From Vibrio penaeicida (GTDB taxonomy: Bacteria > Pseudomonadota > Gammaproteobacteria > Enterobacterales > Vibrionaceae): a stretch of DNA of 64,000 bases. A program made the translations under genes and the position numbers. This document shows positions 30,124 through 38,219 of this stretch, in pieces. The notes under the pieces were generated by a model. The model ran no database searches. It was not told where the DNA came from and saw only the letters and a program-made list of their open reading frames with translations. Numbering within the stretch: position 1 is the first letter of the stretch; each line of letters starts with the position of its first letter. Location of the stretch: assembly GCF_002933855.1 (NCBI RefSeq), contig NZ_BFAQ01000008.1, positions 1,058-65,057 of the forward strand. Direction: 5' to 3'.

Positions 30124-30624
30124 ATGGCGAAGAATTTAAATGAAGGTCAAATGGCAACATTGATCAAATGGCGGGCTAGGTGCAAAAGGGCTCAACTGGC
30201 TCATAGCTACACGGCAATTTCCTATGGGCGCTATCATTTGCTGCTCGGTGTTGTATTGATTGTATTAACGACGGCATCTTCTGTTTTGATTTTCGCCAGT
30301 GATGTCCAGCCCATTTGGTTATCACCAGTCGTTGGGACGTCGGCCGCTTTGTTTGCTTATTTACAAACCTTTTTAAGGCTTTCAGAAAAAGCAGACACCC
30401 ATCGGCAAGTTGCAAGACGCTATGGTGCGTTAAAAAAACGGATTGAGTACGTGGTTGATTTTCGTGCGCCTATGAAAGACTTAGGTACGCATATTGATGC
30501 CATTCGGCAGAAAGAAGATGAGATAGCATCAGATGCCCCCCATGCTCTTAGCCATCGCTGGAGTAAAGCCAAAAAAGAAACGCATACAGAAAACGAGGCA
30601 GCAAGATTAATGACGCGCTTATAA
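30124..30624 (+). CDS. SLATT-domain two-helix membrane protein (orphan)
   Basis: The 166-residue protein resembles the SLATT family (SMODS- and SLOG-associating two-membrane-helix effectors). A basic N-terminal helix (TLIKWRARCKRAQLAHSYTA) is followed by two membrane segments (about 37-57 and 64-84), then the conserved LRLSEKADTHRQVARRYGALKKRIEYV. SLATT proteins are predicted pore-forming effectors in nucleotide-signalling conflict systems. Here no SMODS nucleotidyltransferase, SLOG or other partner is adjacent. The ATG at 30124 follows AGGTGG; an upstream ATG at 30070 has no site. A LexA box upstream suggests induction by DNA damage. Confidence 0.78.
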   Translation: MAKNLNEGQMATLIKWRARCKRAQLAHSYTAISYGRYHLLLGVVLIVLTTASSVLIFASDVQPIWLSPVVGTSAALFAYLQTFLRLSEKADTHRQVARRYGALKKRIEYVVDFRAPMKDLGTHIDAIRQKEDEIASDAPHALSHRWSKAKKETHTENEAARLMTRL

Positions 30625-30625
30625 C

Positions 30626-30825
30626 TAACCTCAGCTTTGGATAACAGAACATCTTTCTAGTCGCTGTTTGTGCTGCTAACTGCGTTGAATTCACTTGCAA
30701 TAGGCTCGCTATTGACGCGTTAATTCGCCTTGTTACCAACAAAAACCTCTAACTAGAAAGGACATAAAGTACAACTTTCAGTTAATTCGATGGGTTATGC
30801 TGTTTCTTGTCCAAAGCTGAGGTCA
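30626..30825. repeat. Structured palindromic element, copy 2
   Basis: Terminal arms 30626-30644 and 30807-30825 pair at 17 of 19 positions (14 contiguous, acctcagctttgga and complement). Inner stems are ctttctagt/actagaaag (30653-30661, 30752-30760) and caatag/ctattg (30698-30703, 30709-30714). It aligns along its left two thirds with the element at 18564-18760. It begins right after the SLATT stop. Confidence 0.82.
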
Positions 30826-30863
30826 ACTAACGTGCAAGCTATTGACATGTATATCTATAATTG

Positions 30864-30878
30864 TGTTATGTTATAACA
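30864..30878 (+). promoter_or_regulatory. Zur-like operator at the ABC importer promoter
   Basis: tgttatgttataaca matches the gamma-proteobacterial Zur core TGTTATANTATAACA at every fixed position but one, and the right flank (tatc) also fits. TTGACA lies at 30842-30847 and a TATAAT at 30856-30861, so a bound repressor would cover the promoter. It lies 23 bases before the ATPase start. Confidence 0.6.
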
Positions 30879-30901
30879 TATCTTTAAATTATGGTTTCAC
30901 A

Positions 30902-31714
30902 ATGTCCACACAGTCTACGCTCATCCTCGATGTAGAAAAGTTATGTGCCAAAAGCTCGTTAGGGTGGAAGGTGTTAACACAAGCCACTTTTACCGTCTCT
31001 CAGGGTGAGTGTGTGGCTATTATTGGTCCAAATGGCTGCGGTAAGTCGAGCTTGCTGAAAGCAATATCAGGGGAATATGAACCCTTAGAAGGTCGCCTGT
31101 TTGTAGAGGGCGTCCCTGTTAGTGAGATGTCACCGCAACAAAAAGCCAAATCCATTGCTGTTGTTGCGCAAAACGATCATGTTGATCCAAGACTTACGGT
31201 CCGAGAATATGTTTGGCTGGGTCGGGTTCCCCATACCTTTTGCTGTTCTAAAAGTACCCATGAGAGAGCTGTGGAAAATGCCATTCAAGACGTCAATCTC
31301 AGCGACAAAGCCGACCGCCCGATGGGCGCGTTGTCAGGTGGAGAACAGCAGCGAGCAAACATAGCGAGAGCATTTGCTCAAGAACCCAAGTTAATGCTGC
31401 TTGACGAGCCAACCAATCATCTCGATCCTCTAGCCCGATTAGAACTACTGGAATTGATAAAAAACAGAAACATGGCATCAATCGCTGTATTGCATGATTT
31501 GCCATTGGTCGCCCCTTTTGCCGATAAAGTGATTTTGATGTCAGAGCAAAAAATAGTGAAGTGCGATACCGCTGAAGAAATCTTACAAGACAAGCACATT
31601 ACCCCTGTTTTTGGGCTGCGTGTTTTAACTTTTAACCACCCGCATTTGACCAATGTCGTTCACCACTTTGAAGCGGCTGGCTCACGTGTACAATCATCTT
31701 TAGGAGTTGCTTAA
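30902..31714 (+). CDS. FecE/BtuD-type ABC transporter ATPase
   Basis: This 270-residue ATPase has Walker A GPNGCGKS (42-49), signature LSGGEQQR, Walker B LMLLDEPTNHLDP, and the H-loop in IAVLHDLPL. The class is that of iron-siderophore, haem and B12 importers. The ATG at 30902 is chosen because homologues start near here; its ribosome site is weak. The gene is first of three, its stop overlaps the binding-protein start by one base, and a Zur-like box precedes it. Confidence 0.9.
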   Translation: MSTQSTLILDVEKLCAKSSLGWKVLTQATFTVSQGECVAIIGPNGCGKSSLLKAISGEYEPLEGRLFVEGVPVSEMSPQQKAKSIAVVAQNDHVDPRLTVREYVWLGRVPHTFCCSKSTHERAVENAIQDVNLSDKADRPMGALSGGEQQRANIARAFAQEPKLMLLDEPTNHLDPLARLELLELIKNRNMASIAVLHDLPLVAPFADKVILMSEQKIVKCDTAEEILQDKHITPVFGLRVLTFNHPHLTNVVHHFEAAGSRVQSSLGVA

Positions 31715-32667
31715 TGAAATGGTCTGTCATTCTGACGGTTCTTTTACCTGTTTGGGCGCAAGCTGCAAATACTCAATACCCAGTTACCGTTGATAACTGT
31801 GGAACCCCGCTCGTGATTAAAGAACGCCCTAGTCGAGCTGTATTTCACGATATCAATATGACGGAGATGGCGTTTTCTCTGGGATTACAAGAGAGTATGG
31901 CTGGTGTAACGGGTATCTCAGGGTGGTACAAGATGTCCCCGAGCTTTGAAGAAAAGCTGGGAAGTATTAAAGAACTGGCGCCCAAATACCCTTCATTAGA
32001 AACTCTAATTACCTCCAAAGCGGATTTCTTCTTTGCGGGTTGGAATTACGGCATGAAAGTTGGTGGGGAGGTGACGCCGAAGACTTTAACGCCTTATGGC
32101 ACTAACACCTTAATCCTGTCTGAGAGTTGTATCCATACCAATAAGTTAGAGCAGAGCGCGAACATGAACTTATTGTATGATGATGTCATGAAGTTGGGAG
32201 TGATATTTGATCGACAAGAAAAGGCCAAATCGTTAGTCAGTGAATGGCAAAAGAGAATAGCGGCTGTATCAAAAAATCAGAACCCTAATGCAGCTAAACC
32301 TAAAGTGTTTTTGTATGACTCTGGTGAAGATAAACCCTTTACCGCCGGAAAATATGCCATGCCAAATGCACTTATTCGGGTTGCCGGAGGAAATAACGTC
32401 ACAGACAATATGGAAACCAGCTGGTCAACGACGTCGTGGGAACATGTTGCTAAAGAAAACCCTGACGTGATCATTCTTTTGGATTACCAAAGCGCGAGCG
32501 GTGCGGATGCTTTGAAAAATTTCTTAGAGCAACATCCACTCATGCAGCACACAAAAGCGGTTAAAGACAAGCGGTATGTAAAGCTTCGCTATGAACAGCT
32601 TACCCCAGGTCCTGCCAATATAGATGCCATTGAAAAACTGTCACGTGCGTTGTTTCCAAATAACTAG
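31714..32667 (+). CDS. Periplasmic metal-complex/siderophore binding protein (FecB/BtuF-like)
   Basis: The 317-residue protein has a signal peptide (MKWSVILTVLLPVWAQAA). The PBP class III fold has PVTVDNCGTPLVIKERPSRAVFHDINMTEMAFSLGL and ends with an RYEQLTPGPANIDAIEKLSR tail. The long inter-lobe helix fits clamshell proteins that bind chelated metals or cobalamin. With the Zur-like operator, a zinc chelate or zincophore is the favoured cargo, but that is inference; iron-siderophore remains possible. Confidence 0.85.
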   Translation: MKWSVILTVLLPVWAQAANTQYPVTVDNCGTPLVIKERPSRAVFHDINMTEMAFSLGLQESMAGVTGISGWYKMSPSFEEKLGSIKELAPKYPSLETLITSKADFFFAGWNYGMKVGGEVTPKTLTPYGTNTLILSESCIHTNKLEQSANMNLLYDDVMKLGVIFDRQEKAKSLVSEWQKRIAAVSKNQNPNAAKPKVFLYDSGEDKPFTAGKYAMPNALIRVAGGNNVTDNMETSWSTTSWEHVAKENPDVIILLDYQSASGADALKNFLEQHPLMQHTKAVKDKRYVKLRYEQLTPGPANIDAIEKLSRALFPNN

Positions 32668-32673
32668 CGCTAA

Positions 32674-33675
32674 ATGAAGGTGTATTCTTACTCAGTTATG
32701 TGGCTGCTCGGTGGAGCAGCTCTTCTGGTGGTATTTACATTAAGTCTCGTGCTCGGTTCCACAACGCTTTCTATGGACGAGTTGTTTATTGGATTACGTT
32801 CGTTTGGCGACGATGACATATCCATGACCAGCCGGATACTGATGGATTTACGATTACCAAGAGCGCTGCTTGCCGTAATTGGTGGAGCGGGGTTAGCGTT
32901 GGTAGGTGCATTGTTGCAAACTGCCACAAGAAATGACTTAGCAGACCCATTTTTATTTGGTTTGTCTTCAGGTGCTTCTGCCGGGGCAGTATTAGTGATA
33001 ACCCGTCTTGGCGATGCACTAGGGACTTGGTCTTTGCCTATAGCAGCGTTTGCCGGAGGCATTGTATCGGCATCGGCGGTGATCATTCTGTTCTCCATTC
33101 AAAAGAAGCGCGGAAATGACAACTTAGTTCTTTGTGGTCTCGCCATTTCATTTCTATTTGGTGCGGTGACAAGCTTTCTCATCTACTCAGGGGATCAAAG
33201 AGCAGCCAGTTCGATTCTTTTTTGGACCATGGGCGGGCTAGGATTAGCGCGCTGGGACAACTTATTCTTTGCACTCGTTGGCGTACTTGGCGTGACAGCG
33301 TTGATTCTTAAACGCTACCGAGATTTAGATACGCTGCTAGTGGGCGATCAAACAACCCACTCGCTAGGCATTAATGTTCACAGGTTAAGAAGTGAAATTT
33401 TTATATGCAGTGCCTTTTGCACGGCATCCATTGTTGCACTTACAGGGGTCGTAGGTTTTATTGGCTTGATGGTGCCACACTTGGTACGGCCTTTTTCCGG
33501 CATGACCCACCGTAGATTATTGCCATTGGTAGCGCTATGGGGAGCAGTGATGCTGACCACTGGTGATGTTGTAAGCCGAACCATTTTAGCGCCACAAGAA
33601 CTGCCCGTTGGTATTATTACCGCCGCGCTTGGTGGGGTATTTGTGTTGTATCTCGTGTGGAAGAAAACTGTGTAA
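32674..33675 (+). CDS. FecCD-family ABC permease
   Basis: The 333-residue protein has about ten membrane segments. Typical FecCD motifs are LMDLRLPRALLAVIGGAGLALVGALLQ, NDLADPFLFGLSSGASAG, and GVVGFIGLMVPHLVRPFSGMTHRRLLP, which contacts the ATPase. It ends in ITAALGGVFVLYLVWKK. It completes the importer. Only one permease gene is present, so a homodimer is expected. It begins 6 bases after the binding-protein stop. Confidence 0.92.
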   Translation: MKVYSYSVMWLLGGAALLVVFTLSLVLGSTTLSMDELFIGLRSFGDDDISMTSRILMDLRLPRALLAVIGGAGLALVGALLQTATRNDLADPFLFGLSSGASAGAVLVITRLGDALGTWSLPIAAFAGGIVSASAVIILFSIQKKRGNDNLVLCGLAISFLFGAVTSFLIYSGDQRAASSILFWTMGGLGLARWDNLFFALVGVLGVTALILKRYRDLDTLLVGDQTTHSLGINVHRLRSEIFICSAFCTASIVALTGVVGFIGLMVPHLVRPFSGMTHRRLLPLVALWGAVMLTTGDVVSRTILAPQELPVGIITAALGGVFVLYLVWKKTV

Positions 33676-33681
33676 CAGGCT

Positions 33682-33750
33682 GGGTACCCTATTTTTTGGG
33701 GTACCTTAGGTTTGAGGTGCCTTAGGTTTGAGGTGCCTTTTTTTGAAGGG
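33682..33750. repeat. 16-bp tandem repeat and hairpin after the ABC permease
   Basis: ccttaggtttgaggtg is repeated exactly (33704-33719, 33720-33735), with degenerate units on both sides. A hairpin (gggtaccc at 33682-33689 with 33699-33706) starts the block. It probably includes the operon terminator, but the T run after 33738 is not preceded by a clean stem. Confidence 0.6.
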
Positions 33751-33785
33751 CTAAGCTTCTATTTGTGTTCCCTTTCCATCATGCA

Positions 33786-34082
33786 TCACTCTTCTTCTTC
33801 GTCGGCGCAGCACTCGTCGAGCAAGAAGCTGATCACACCTCGAAGCTTTTCATATTCAGCGACACAAAAAAGCGTTCTCCCTTCTCGGCGCTGTGTCAGT
33901 AAACCTGCTGAAACCAACCCCGATATATGATGTGATAGTGTCGATCCTGGAATAGCGAGGCTTTCTTGCAGCCCTCCAACAGCGATACCTCTAAATCCGG
34001 CTTTCACAACACTTTTGTAAATAGTCAGCCTTGTTGGGTGACCTAACTCTTTCAGAGACTTCGCGACGATTTCGATGTCCAT
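33786..34082 (-). CDS. ArsR-family metal/metalloid-type repressor
   Basis: The 98-residue winged-helix protein begins MDIEIVAKSLKELGHPTRLT; the recognition region is LAIPGSTLSHHISGLVSAGLL, followed by the wing (RREGRTLFCVAEY). A C-terminal CCADEEEE tail gives a vicinal cysteine pair that could bind metal or arsenic(III). The usual CVCDL motif on helix 3 is absent (here LQESLAIPGS), so the sensing site may be C-terminal. It is divergent from a DUF318 permease with two matching operators between. Confidence 0.9.
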   Translation of the reverse strand: MDIEIVAKSLKELGHPTRLTIYKSVVKAGFRGIAVGGLQESLAIPGSTLSHHISGLVSAGLLTQRREGRTLFCVAEYEKLRGVISFLLDECCADEEEE

Positions 34083-34102
34083 TTAGTTTCCTCTCTAATT
34101 TT

Positions 34103-34126
34103 ATATTTCGATATTACTAGAAATAT
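34103..34126. promoter_or_regulatory. ArsR-type operator 1
   Basis: ATATTTC (34103-34109) and GAAATAT (34120-34126) flank 10 bases; 23 bases from the ArsR start. Confidence 0.7.
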
Positions 34127-34151
34127 CTTGATCATTCTATTGGTAAAGAAT

Positions 34152-34175
34152 ATATTTCGAATATTCTAGAAATAT
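34152..34175. promoter_or_regulatory. ArsR-type operator 2
   Basis: Same arms and spacing as operator 1 (20 of 24 bases identical), 14 bases from the permease start, 49 bases (about 4.7 helical turns) from operator 1. Confidence 0.7.
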
Positions 34176-34188
34176 AGAGATTTTTATT

Positions 34189-35106
34189 ATGTTCGATACA
34201 AATACACTCGCTCTGCAAGACACGTTATCCATGTTCGCTTTTCTAGCGGTTGAGCTAACCATACTGTTTCTAGCCATTAGCTATGTGGTGGGTGTTATTC
34301 AACTGTATATTCCGCCAAAAAAAATCCAGAGCATATTGAGTAGCAAAAATGGCAAAGGTTATGTGGTAGCCGCGTTTCTAGGCGCAGTCACTCCTTTCTG
34401 CTCTTGCTCAACGATCCCATTCTTGAAGGGGCTATTAAGAGCAAGAGCAGGCTTTGGAACCATGATGGTATTTCTATTTGCTAGCCCGTTATTGAACCCC
34501 ATCATTATTGGATTGTTTGCGATCACATTTGGTTATCAAGTCACAATATTGTATTTCTCAGTAGCCATGGGGGTATCTGTGTTAGCGGGGTATTCCCTCG
34601 AAAAACTTGGATTTGAAAAGTACATCAAGCCTGAAGTTTATGATGCACCAATTGCAAAAGGGTGTGGAGCAACGTGCAGTGAGGGCAAGAAACCAGAAAG
34701 CAAATGGGTTAAGGTTTGGCATAGTACTTGGAACGATTTTAAAAAGGTTTTACCCTTCTTGATTGGTGGTATTGCCATTGGTTCGATTATCTACGGCTTT
34801 ATGCCAACAGAATTCATCGCGAGTGTTGCGAGTAAGGATAACCCTTTGGCTATTCCCGTTGCGGCTGTCATTGGCATTCCGCTCTACATCCGTGCTGAAG
34901 CGGTGATTCCACTCAGTGCCGCACTTGCTGCCAAAGGCATGGGGCTTGGCGCGGTAATGGCGTTAATAATCGGGAGTGCAGGTGCCAGCCTAACGGAAGT
35001 CATTTTGTTAAAATCGATGTTTAAAAATACTCTGGTTGTCTCTTTTATCGCTGTAATTTTGTCTATGGCTATCGGTGCAGGGCTGCTCCACAATGTTCTG
35101 TTTTAG
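34189..35106 (+). CDS. DUF318/ArsP-like permease
   Basis: The 305-residue protein has about eight membrane segments in two repeats. The first repeat carries GAVTPFCSCSTIPFLKGLLRA, the family's cysteine motif; the second has AVIGIPLYIRAEAVIPLSAAL and GSAGASLTEVILLKSM. A cytoplasmic loop has GCGATCSEGKK. Family members export trivalent organoarsenicals (ArsP) or are linked to Cu/Zn efflux (SO_0444 type). The divergent ArsR gene with a CC tail supports a thiophilic metal or metalloid substrate. Confidence 0.85.
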   Translation: MFDTNTLALQDTLSMFAFLAVELTILFLAISYVVGVIQLYIPPKKIQSILSSKNGKGYVVAAFLGAVTPFCSCSTIPFLKGLLRARAGFGTMMVFLFASPLLNPIIIGLFAITFGYQVTILYFSVAMGVSVLAGYSLEKLGFEKYIKPEVYDAPIAKGCGATCSEGKKPESKWVKVWHSTWNDFKKVLPFLIGGIAIGSIIYGFMPTEFIASVASKDNPLAIPVAAVIGIPLYIRAEAVIPLSAALAAKGMGLGAVMALIIGSAGASLTEVILLKSMFKNTLVVSFIAVILSMAIGAGLLHNVLF

Positions 35107-35187
35107 CTATCAGTGGACTTTTAGTTTCAGAACATCCTGAGAAAGGCGAACTGTGTACAATCAAGTGTTTAAACGGATGGAAGCATA

Positions 35188-35652
35188 ATGAATACTGGAA
35201 CACCAGAAAGACTTCGCTTCAAACATGTCGCTCCGGACGATCGCGATTTTCTATTTTTAGTGAAGGAACTAAACAAGAGCCTAACTTCTATTACGAGTGA
35301 TAGCGGTGAGAGTTCGTTCAAAGCAGAAGCGTTTAACTCGGAAAAAGATGGGTATCTGGTGGGTTATTTAAATGGTGAACCCACAGTATGCGGCGGATTT
35401 CGTTATCATTCAGAATCCGCCTGCGAAATAAAACGTATGTACTCCGCGAAACCAGGGCTAGGGTCATTGCTGCTGAGTGAACTGGAGTCATACGCACTCA
35501 GCAAAGGGTATCGTTCGGCTTTGCTGTCTACGAGGCGAGTAAATACAAGAGCGGTTTCTTTCTACAAAAAACACGGATACCACGATATTCCAGCTTACGG
35601 GAAATACGTTGGAAGGGCGGTTTCCGTGTGCTTAGGAAAAAAGCTACAGTAG
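35188..35652 (+). CDS. GNAT-family N-acetyltransferase
   Basis: This 154-residue protein starts MNTGTPERLRFKHVAPDDRDFLFLVKELNKSLT. The acetyl-CoA loop is CEIKRMYSAKPGLGSLLLSELESYAL, where the Q/RxxGxG/A motif is degenerate (KPGLGS). The tail TRRVNTRAVSFYKKHGYHDIPAYGKYVG is typical of the PhnO/YjcF-like branch. Substrate unknown. It is convergent with the SDR gene, 16 bases away. Confidence 0.85.
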   Translation: MNTGTPERLRFKHVAPDDRDFLFLVKELNKSLTSITSDSGESSFKAEAFNSEKDGYLVGYLNGEPTVCGGFRYHSESACEIKRMYSAKPGLGSLLLSELESYALSKGYRSALLSTRRVNTRAVSFYKKHGYHDIPAYGKYVGRAVSVCLGKKLQ

Positions 35653-35668
35653 TTCCTACCCAATCCAT

Positions 35669-36424
35669 TTATTGCGCTGTCCACCCTAAATCGATGGATA
35701 AACTTGATCCTGTTATGGATCTGCCTGCATCACTGACCAAATACTTCACCATGGCACCGACCTCCTCGGGCTCTATCATTCTTTTAATGGCGGCGTTTTT
35801 CAGCATGATCTCTTGTACTACGGAGTCGTAATCCAAATTATGGTTAGCAGCTTGGTCTGCAATTTGTTTTTCAACTAGAGGTGTTTTGACATACGCGGGG
35901 CAAATAGCGTTCGCGGTAATGCCACATTCGCCGCCTTCTAGTGCGGAAGATTTAGTCAGCCCAACCAACCCGTGTTTTGCGGTCACGTAGGCGGCTTTAT
36001 ACGGCGAAGCAACTTGACCATGAATAGAGGCAATATTGATAATTCTTCCCCAATGATTAGCTTTCATTGGTGCCCAGCAGTACTTAGTGAGCAGAAAAGG
36101 GGAGGTGAGCATTACAGAAAGCATTTTAGATAACACGTTTTCAGGGAAAGTCTCTATTGGGCTGACATGCTGAAACCCTGTGTTGTTCACTAAAATGTCG
36201 ATTCTACCAAGCTTGGAAAGGACTTGTTCGACAAGCGCTTTGTTGTTCGACTCCTGAGAGAGATCGGCACAGAAAAACTCGCACCCAAGTTCAGAAGCCG
36301 CTTGTTTGCCTTCGCTCTCATTCAAATCAGCGATAGCCACTCGGATGCCCTCGGAAGCTAAAGATTTCGCAATGGCGTATCCTATGCCGCTTGCTCCACC
36401 TGTCACGATTGCCACTTTATCCAT
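35669..36424 (-). CDS. Short-chain dehydrogenase, 3-hydroxybutyrate dehydrogenase-like
   Basis: This 251-residue classical SDR has the NAD motif TGGASGIGYAIA (9-20), NNTGFQHVSPIETFPE, catalytic serine in NIASIHG, and YVTAK with catalytic Y and K. The QHVSPIE segment and overall length match D-beta-hydroxybutyrate dehydrogenase, which oxidises 3-hydroxybutyrate to acetoacetate. Other SDR substrates are possible. AGGAGA precedes the ATG. It stands alone. Confidence 0.85.
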   Translation of the reverse strand: MDKVAIVTGGASGIGYAIAKSLASEGIRVAIADLNESEGKQAASELGCEFFCADLSQESNNKALVEQVLSKLGRIDILVNNTGFQHVSPIETFPENVLSKMLSVMLTSPFLLTKYCWAPMKANHWGRIINIASIHGQVASPYKAAYVTAKHGLVGLTKSSALEGGECGITANAICPAYVKTPLVEKQIADQAANHNLDYDSVVQEIMLKNAAIKRMIEPEEVGAMVKYLVSDAGRSITGSSLSIDLGWTAQ

Positions 36425-36676
36425 TCAGTTTCTCCTTTTCTGTTGTTGAATAACCCGGCCGTAGATTAATTTGATACGTTTGTAGAACAAAAACTAACCG
36501 AAATTACAGTGTAATTGAAATTGGTACGTGAGACTTTGCTGTCGATACAGGTTCAGAATTTTGGGACTTTATCATCATTGCATGGAATGAAGTTCGCAGA
36601 ACCCAATTTGGTGCGCGGAAACCTTTTCAGTGATCAGTATGATGTATAGAAATTAAGCGAATTGAAGGGGAACACA

Positions 36677-36979
36677 ATGATAAGGCATCTACTGCTTGTA
36701 GAGTTTAAAGAATCAGCACAACAGGACCAGATCCAATCATTGCTTGGGTTATTTTTGGAGATACCCAATGCAGTGAAAGGTGTCGCGTCTGTTGAGTGGG
36801 GTAAAAATGATAGCCCAGAAGGAAAAAACAAAAATTATACGCACTGTATTTTTATGACGTTTGCAGATGAAGAGGGGCGTCAGAACTATTTAAAACACCC
36901 AGAGCATGAATCTTTAAAGGCTCAATTTCACCCAATCTTAGAAGACATTATTGTGCTTGATTACATTCCACAATGTTAA
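36677..36979 (+). CDS. Dabb (stress-responsive A/B barrel) domain protein
   Basis: The 100-residue protein MIRHLLLVEFKESAQQDQIQ... has the Dabb pattern: strand HLLLVEF, helix, SVEWGKNDSPEGKNKNYTHCIFMTF, and the YLKHPEHESLKAQFHPIL helix. These dimeric ferredoxin-like proteins have varied or unknown functions. The ATG at 36677 follows AGGGG at good spacing, better than the TTG five codons upstream. Confidence 0.85.
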   Translation: MIRHLLLVEFKESAQQDQIQSLLGLFLEIPNAVKGVASVEWGKNDSPEGKNKNYTHCIFMTFADEEGRQNYLKHPEHESLKAQFHPILEDIIVLDYIPQC

Positions 36980-37193
36980 ACCATTGACCCTTCCTGTATG
37001 AGTAAAGAGGTGGAGCTTGGTATTGTTACATTACCAGCTCAGCCCTCAAAAAAGTTCCTTTATGGGCGCAAGAATTTTCAGGGAAACTTTCATTTTTGAA
37101 CCGCGAAGACAGTAACGTTAAAAAACATTGACCAAAACGTGGTTGTTTATAAAATGCATTCCCTACGTTGTATTGATAATTTTAATTAATCGA

Positions 37194-37541
37194 ATGAATC
37201 GAAATCTTTTTGCTGCCTTACTGCTGGTGCTCAGCAGTCAAATACCTTCACTTGTTCACGCTAATTCCATTCTCTATGATTCTTGTGACCGAAATTCGCA
37301 TGCTTTTTCCAGTGCCAACTGCAATGAAGATGCGAAGAAAGAAAGTGGCTTTGAATACGAAGATTCCATATGGAAAAGTGATGAAACTGACGAGCCGCTT
37401 ATCACCTTTACTGACCGAGGACGTTCTCCAGCTGACAATGATTGGGAAGCGATGGATATTGAAGATAAGGTACTGAATGAAAAAAGAAACGATTGTGCCC
37501 GCCGCGAGGCCAATGATTGCATCATATACGAGAATGATTAA
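37194..37541 (+). CDS. Small secreted protein, unknown family
   Basis: From the ATG at 37194 the product is 115 residues with a signal peptide (MNRNLFAALLLVLSSQIPSL, then VHA). The acidic mature part has cysteines in YDSCDRNS, SANCNEDA, NDCARREANDC. The four to five cysteines could form disulphides in the periplasm. The start lacks a clear ribosome site; an upstream TTG at 37128 would add 22 residues. No family recognised. Confidence 0.6.
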   Translation: MNRNLFAALLLVLSSQIPSLVHANSILYDSCDRNSHAFSSANCNEDAKKESGFEYEDSIWKSDETDEPLITFTDRGRSPADNDWEAMDIEDKVLNEKRNDCARREANDCIIYEND

Positions 37542-37685
37542 GAAAGGGTGTTCGTCCTCAATCTGTATTGTGCCTACCGATTTTGCTTGGTAAATATAGT
37601 CGGCCGCCTAAATCGTTAAGAATCTCCGCGAAACCATCCAAGAGTTTGGGTACACTTTGTTTTTTCTCAAGGTGTACTCACAAGA

Positions 37686-38147
37686 ATGACGATTCATCAC
37701 GCAACAATCCGTTGGCAAAAACTGGAAAGTCAAACGTTTACTGATAGCCAATTTTGCCGCACACATTCTTGGGAATTCGATGGTGGAATATCCCTACAAG
37801 CGTCTTCTTCTCCCTTAGTTATTCCTCCTCCATTGTCAGATGAATCGGCTGTTGATCCAGAAGAGGCGTACGTCGCGACGCTTTCGAGCTGCCATATGAT
37901 GGCATTTTTAGCGATTGCCGCTAAGCGGAGGTATGTAGTGGAGCATTACGAAGACAAAGCGTTCGGGACATTGTCGGAAGGTGAAGACGGAAAGCGGTGG
38001 ATCAGTAACGTGTCATTAAACCCAATTGTGGCTTTTTCCGGCGATAAAATCCCAACTCCAGAACAACTTCAAAAGCTGCACGCCATGGCTCACAAAAACT
38101 GCTTTATTGCGAATTCAGTGAAATCCAAAATCGAAATCCATTCGTAA
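37686..38147 (+). CDS. OsmC-family peroxiredoxin-like protein
   Basis: The 153-residue protein has the OsmC/Ohr fold marks: a first cysteine in YVATLSSCHMMAFLAIAA (about residue 76) and a second in MAHKNCFIANSVKS near the end (about 139). PEEAYVATLSSCH is characteristic. Such proteins reduce organic hydroperoxides through the cysteine pair. The N-terminal half is of the YhfA/SACOL1771-like type rather than canonical Ohr. It stands alone, with a weak hairpin after it. Confidence 0.88.
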   Translation: MTIHHATIRWQKLESQTFTDSQFCRTHSWEFDGGISLQASSSPLVIPPPLSDESAVDPEEAYVATLSSCHMMAFLAIAAKRRYVVEHYEDKAFGTLSEGEDGKRWISNVSLNPIVAFSGDKIPTPEQLQKLHAMAHKNCFIANSVKSKIEIHS

Positions 38148-38219
38148 AAACTAAGGCTATTTTTATATGTAGCCTCAGCCTTGAGGTTATTTATTTTCCA
38201 ATACAGTGTCGGGGAATCA

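Noticed and set aside
18564..30825. ERIC sequences
   Set aside because: The palindromic elements do not contain the known ERIC core (GTGAATCCCC / AAGTGACTGGGG), so they are a different family.
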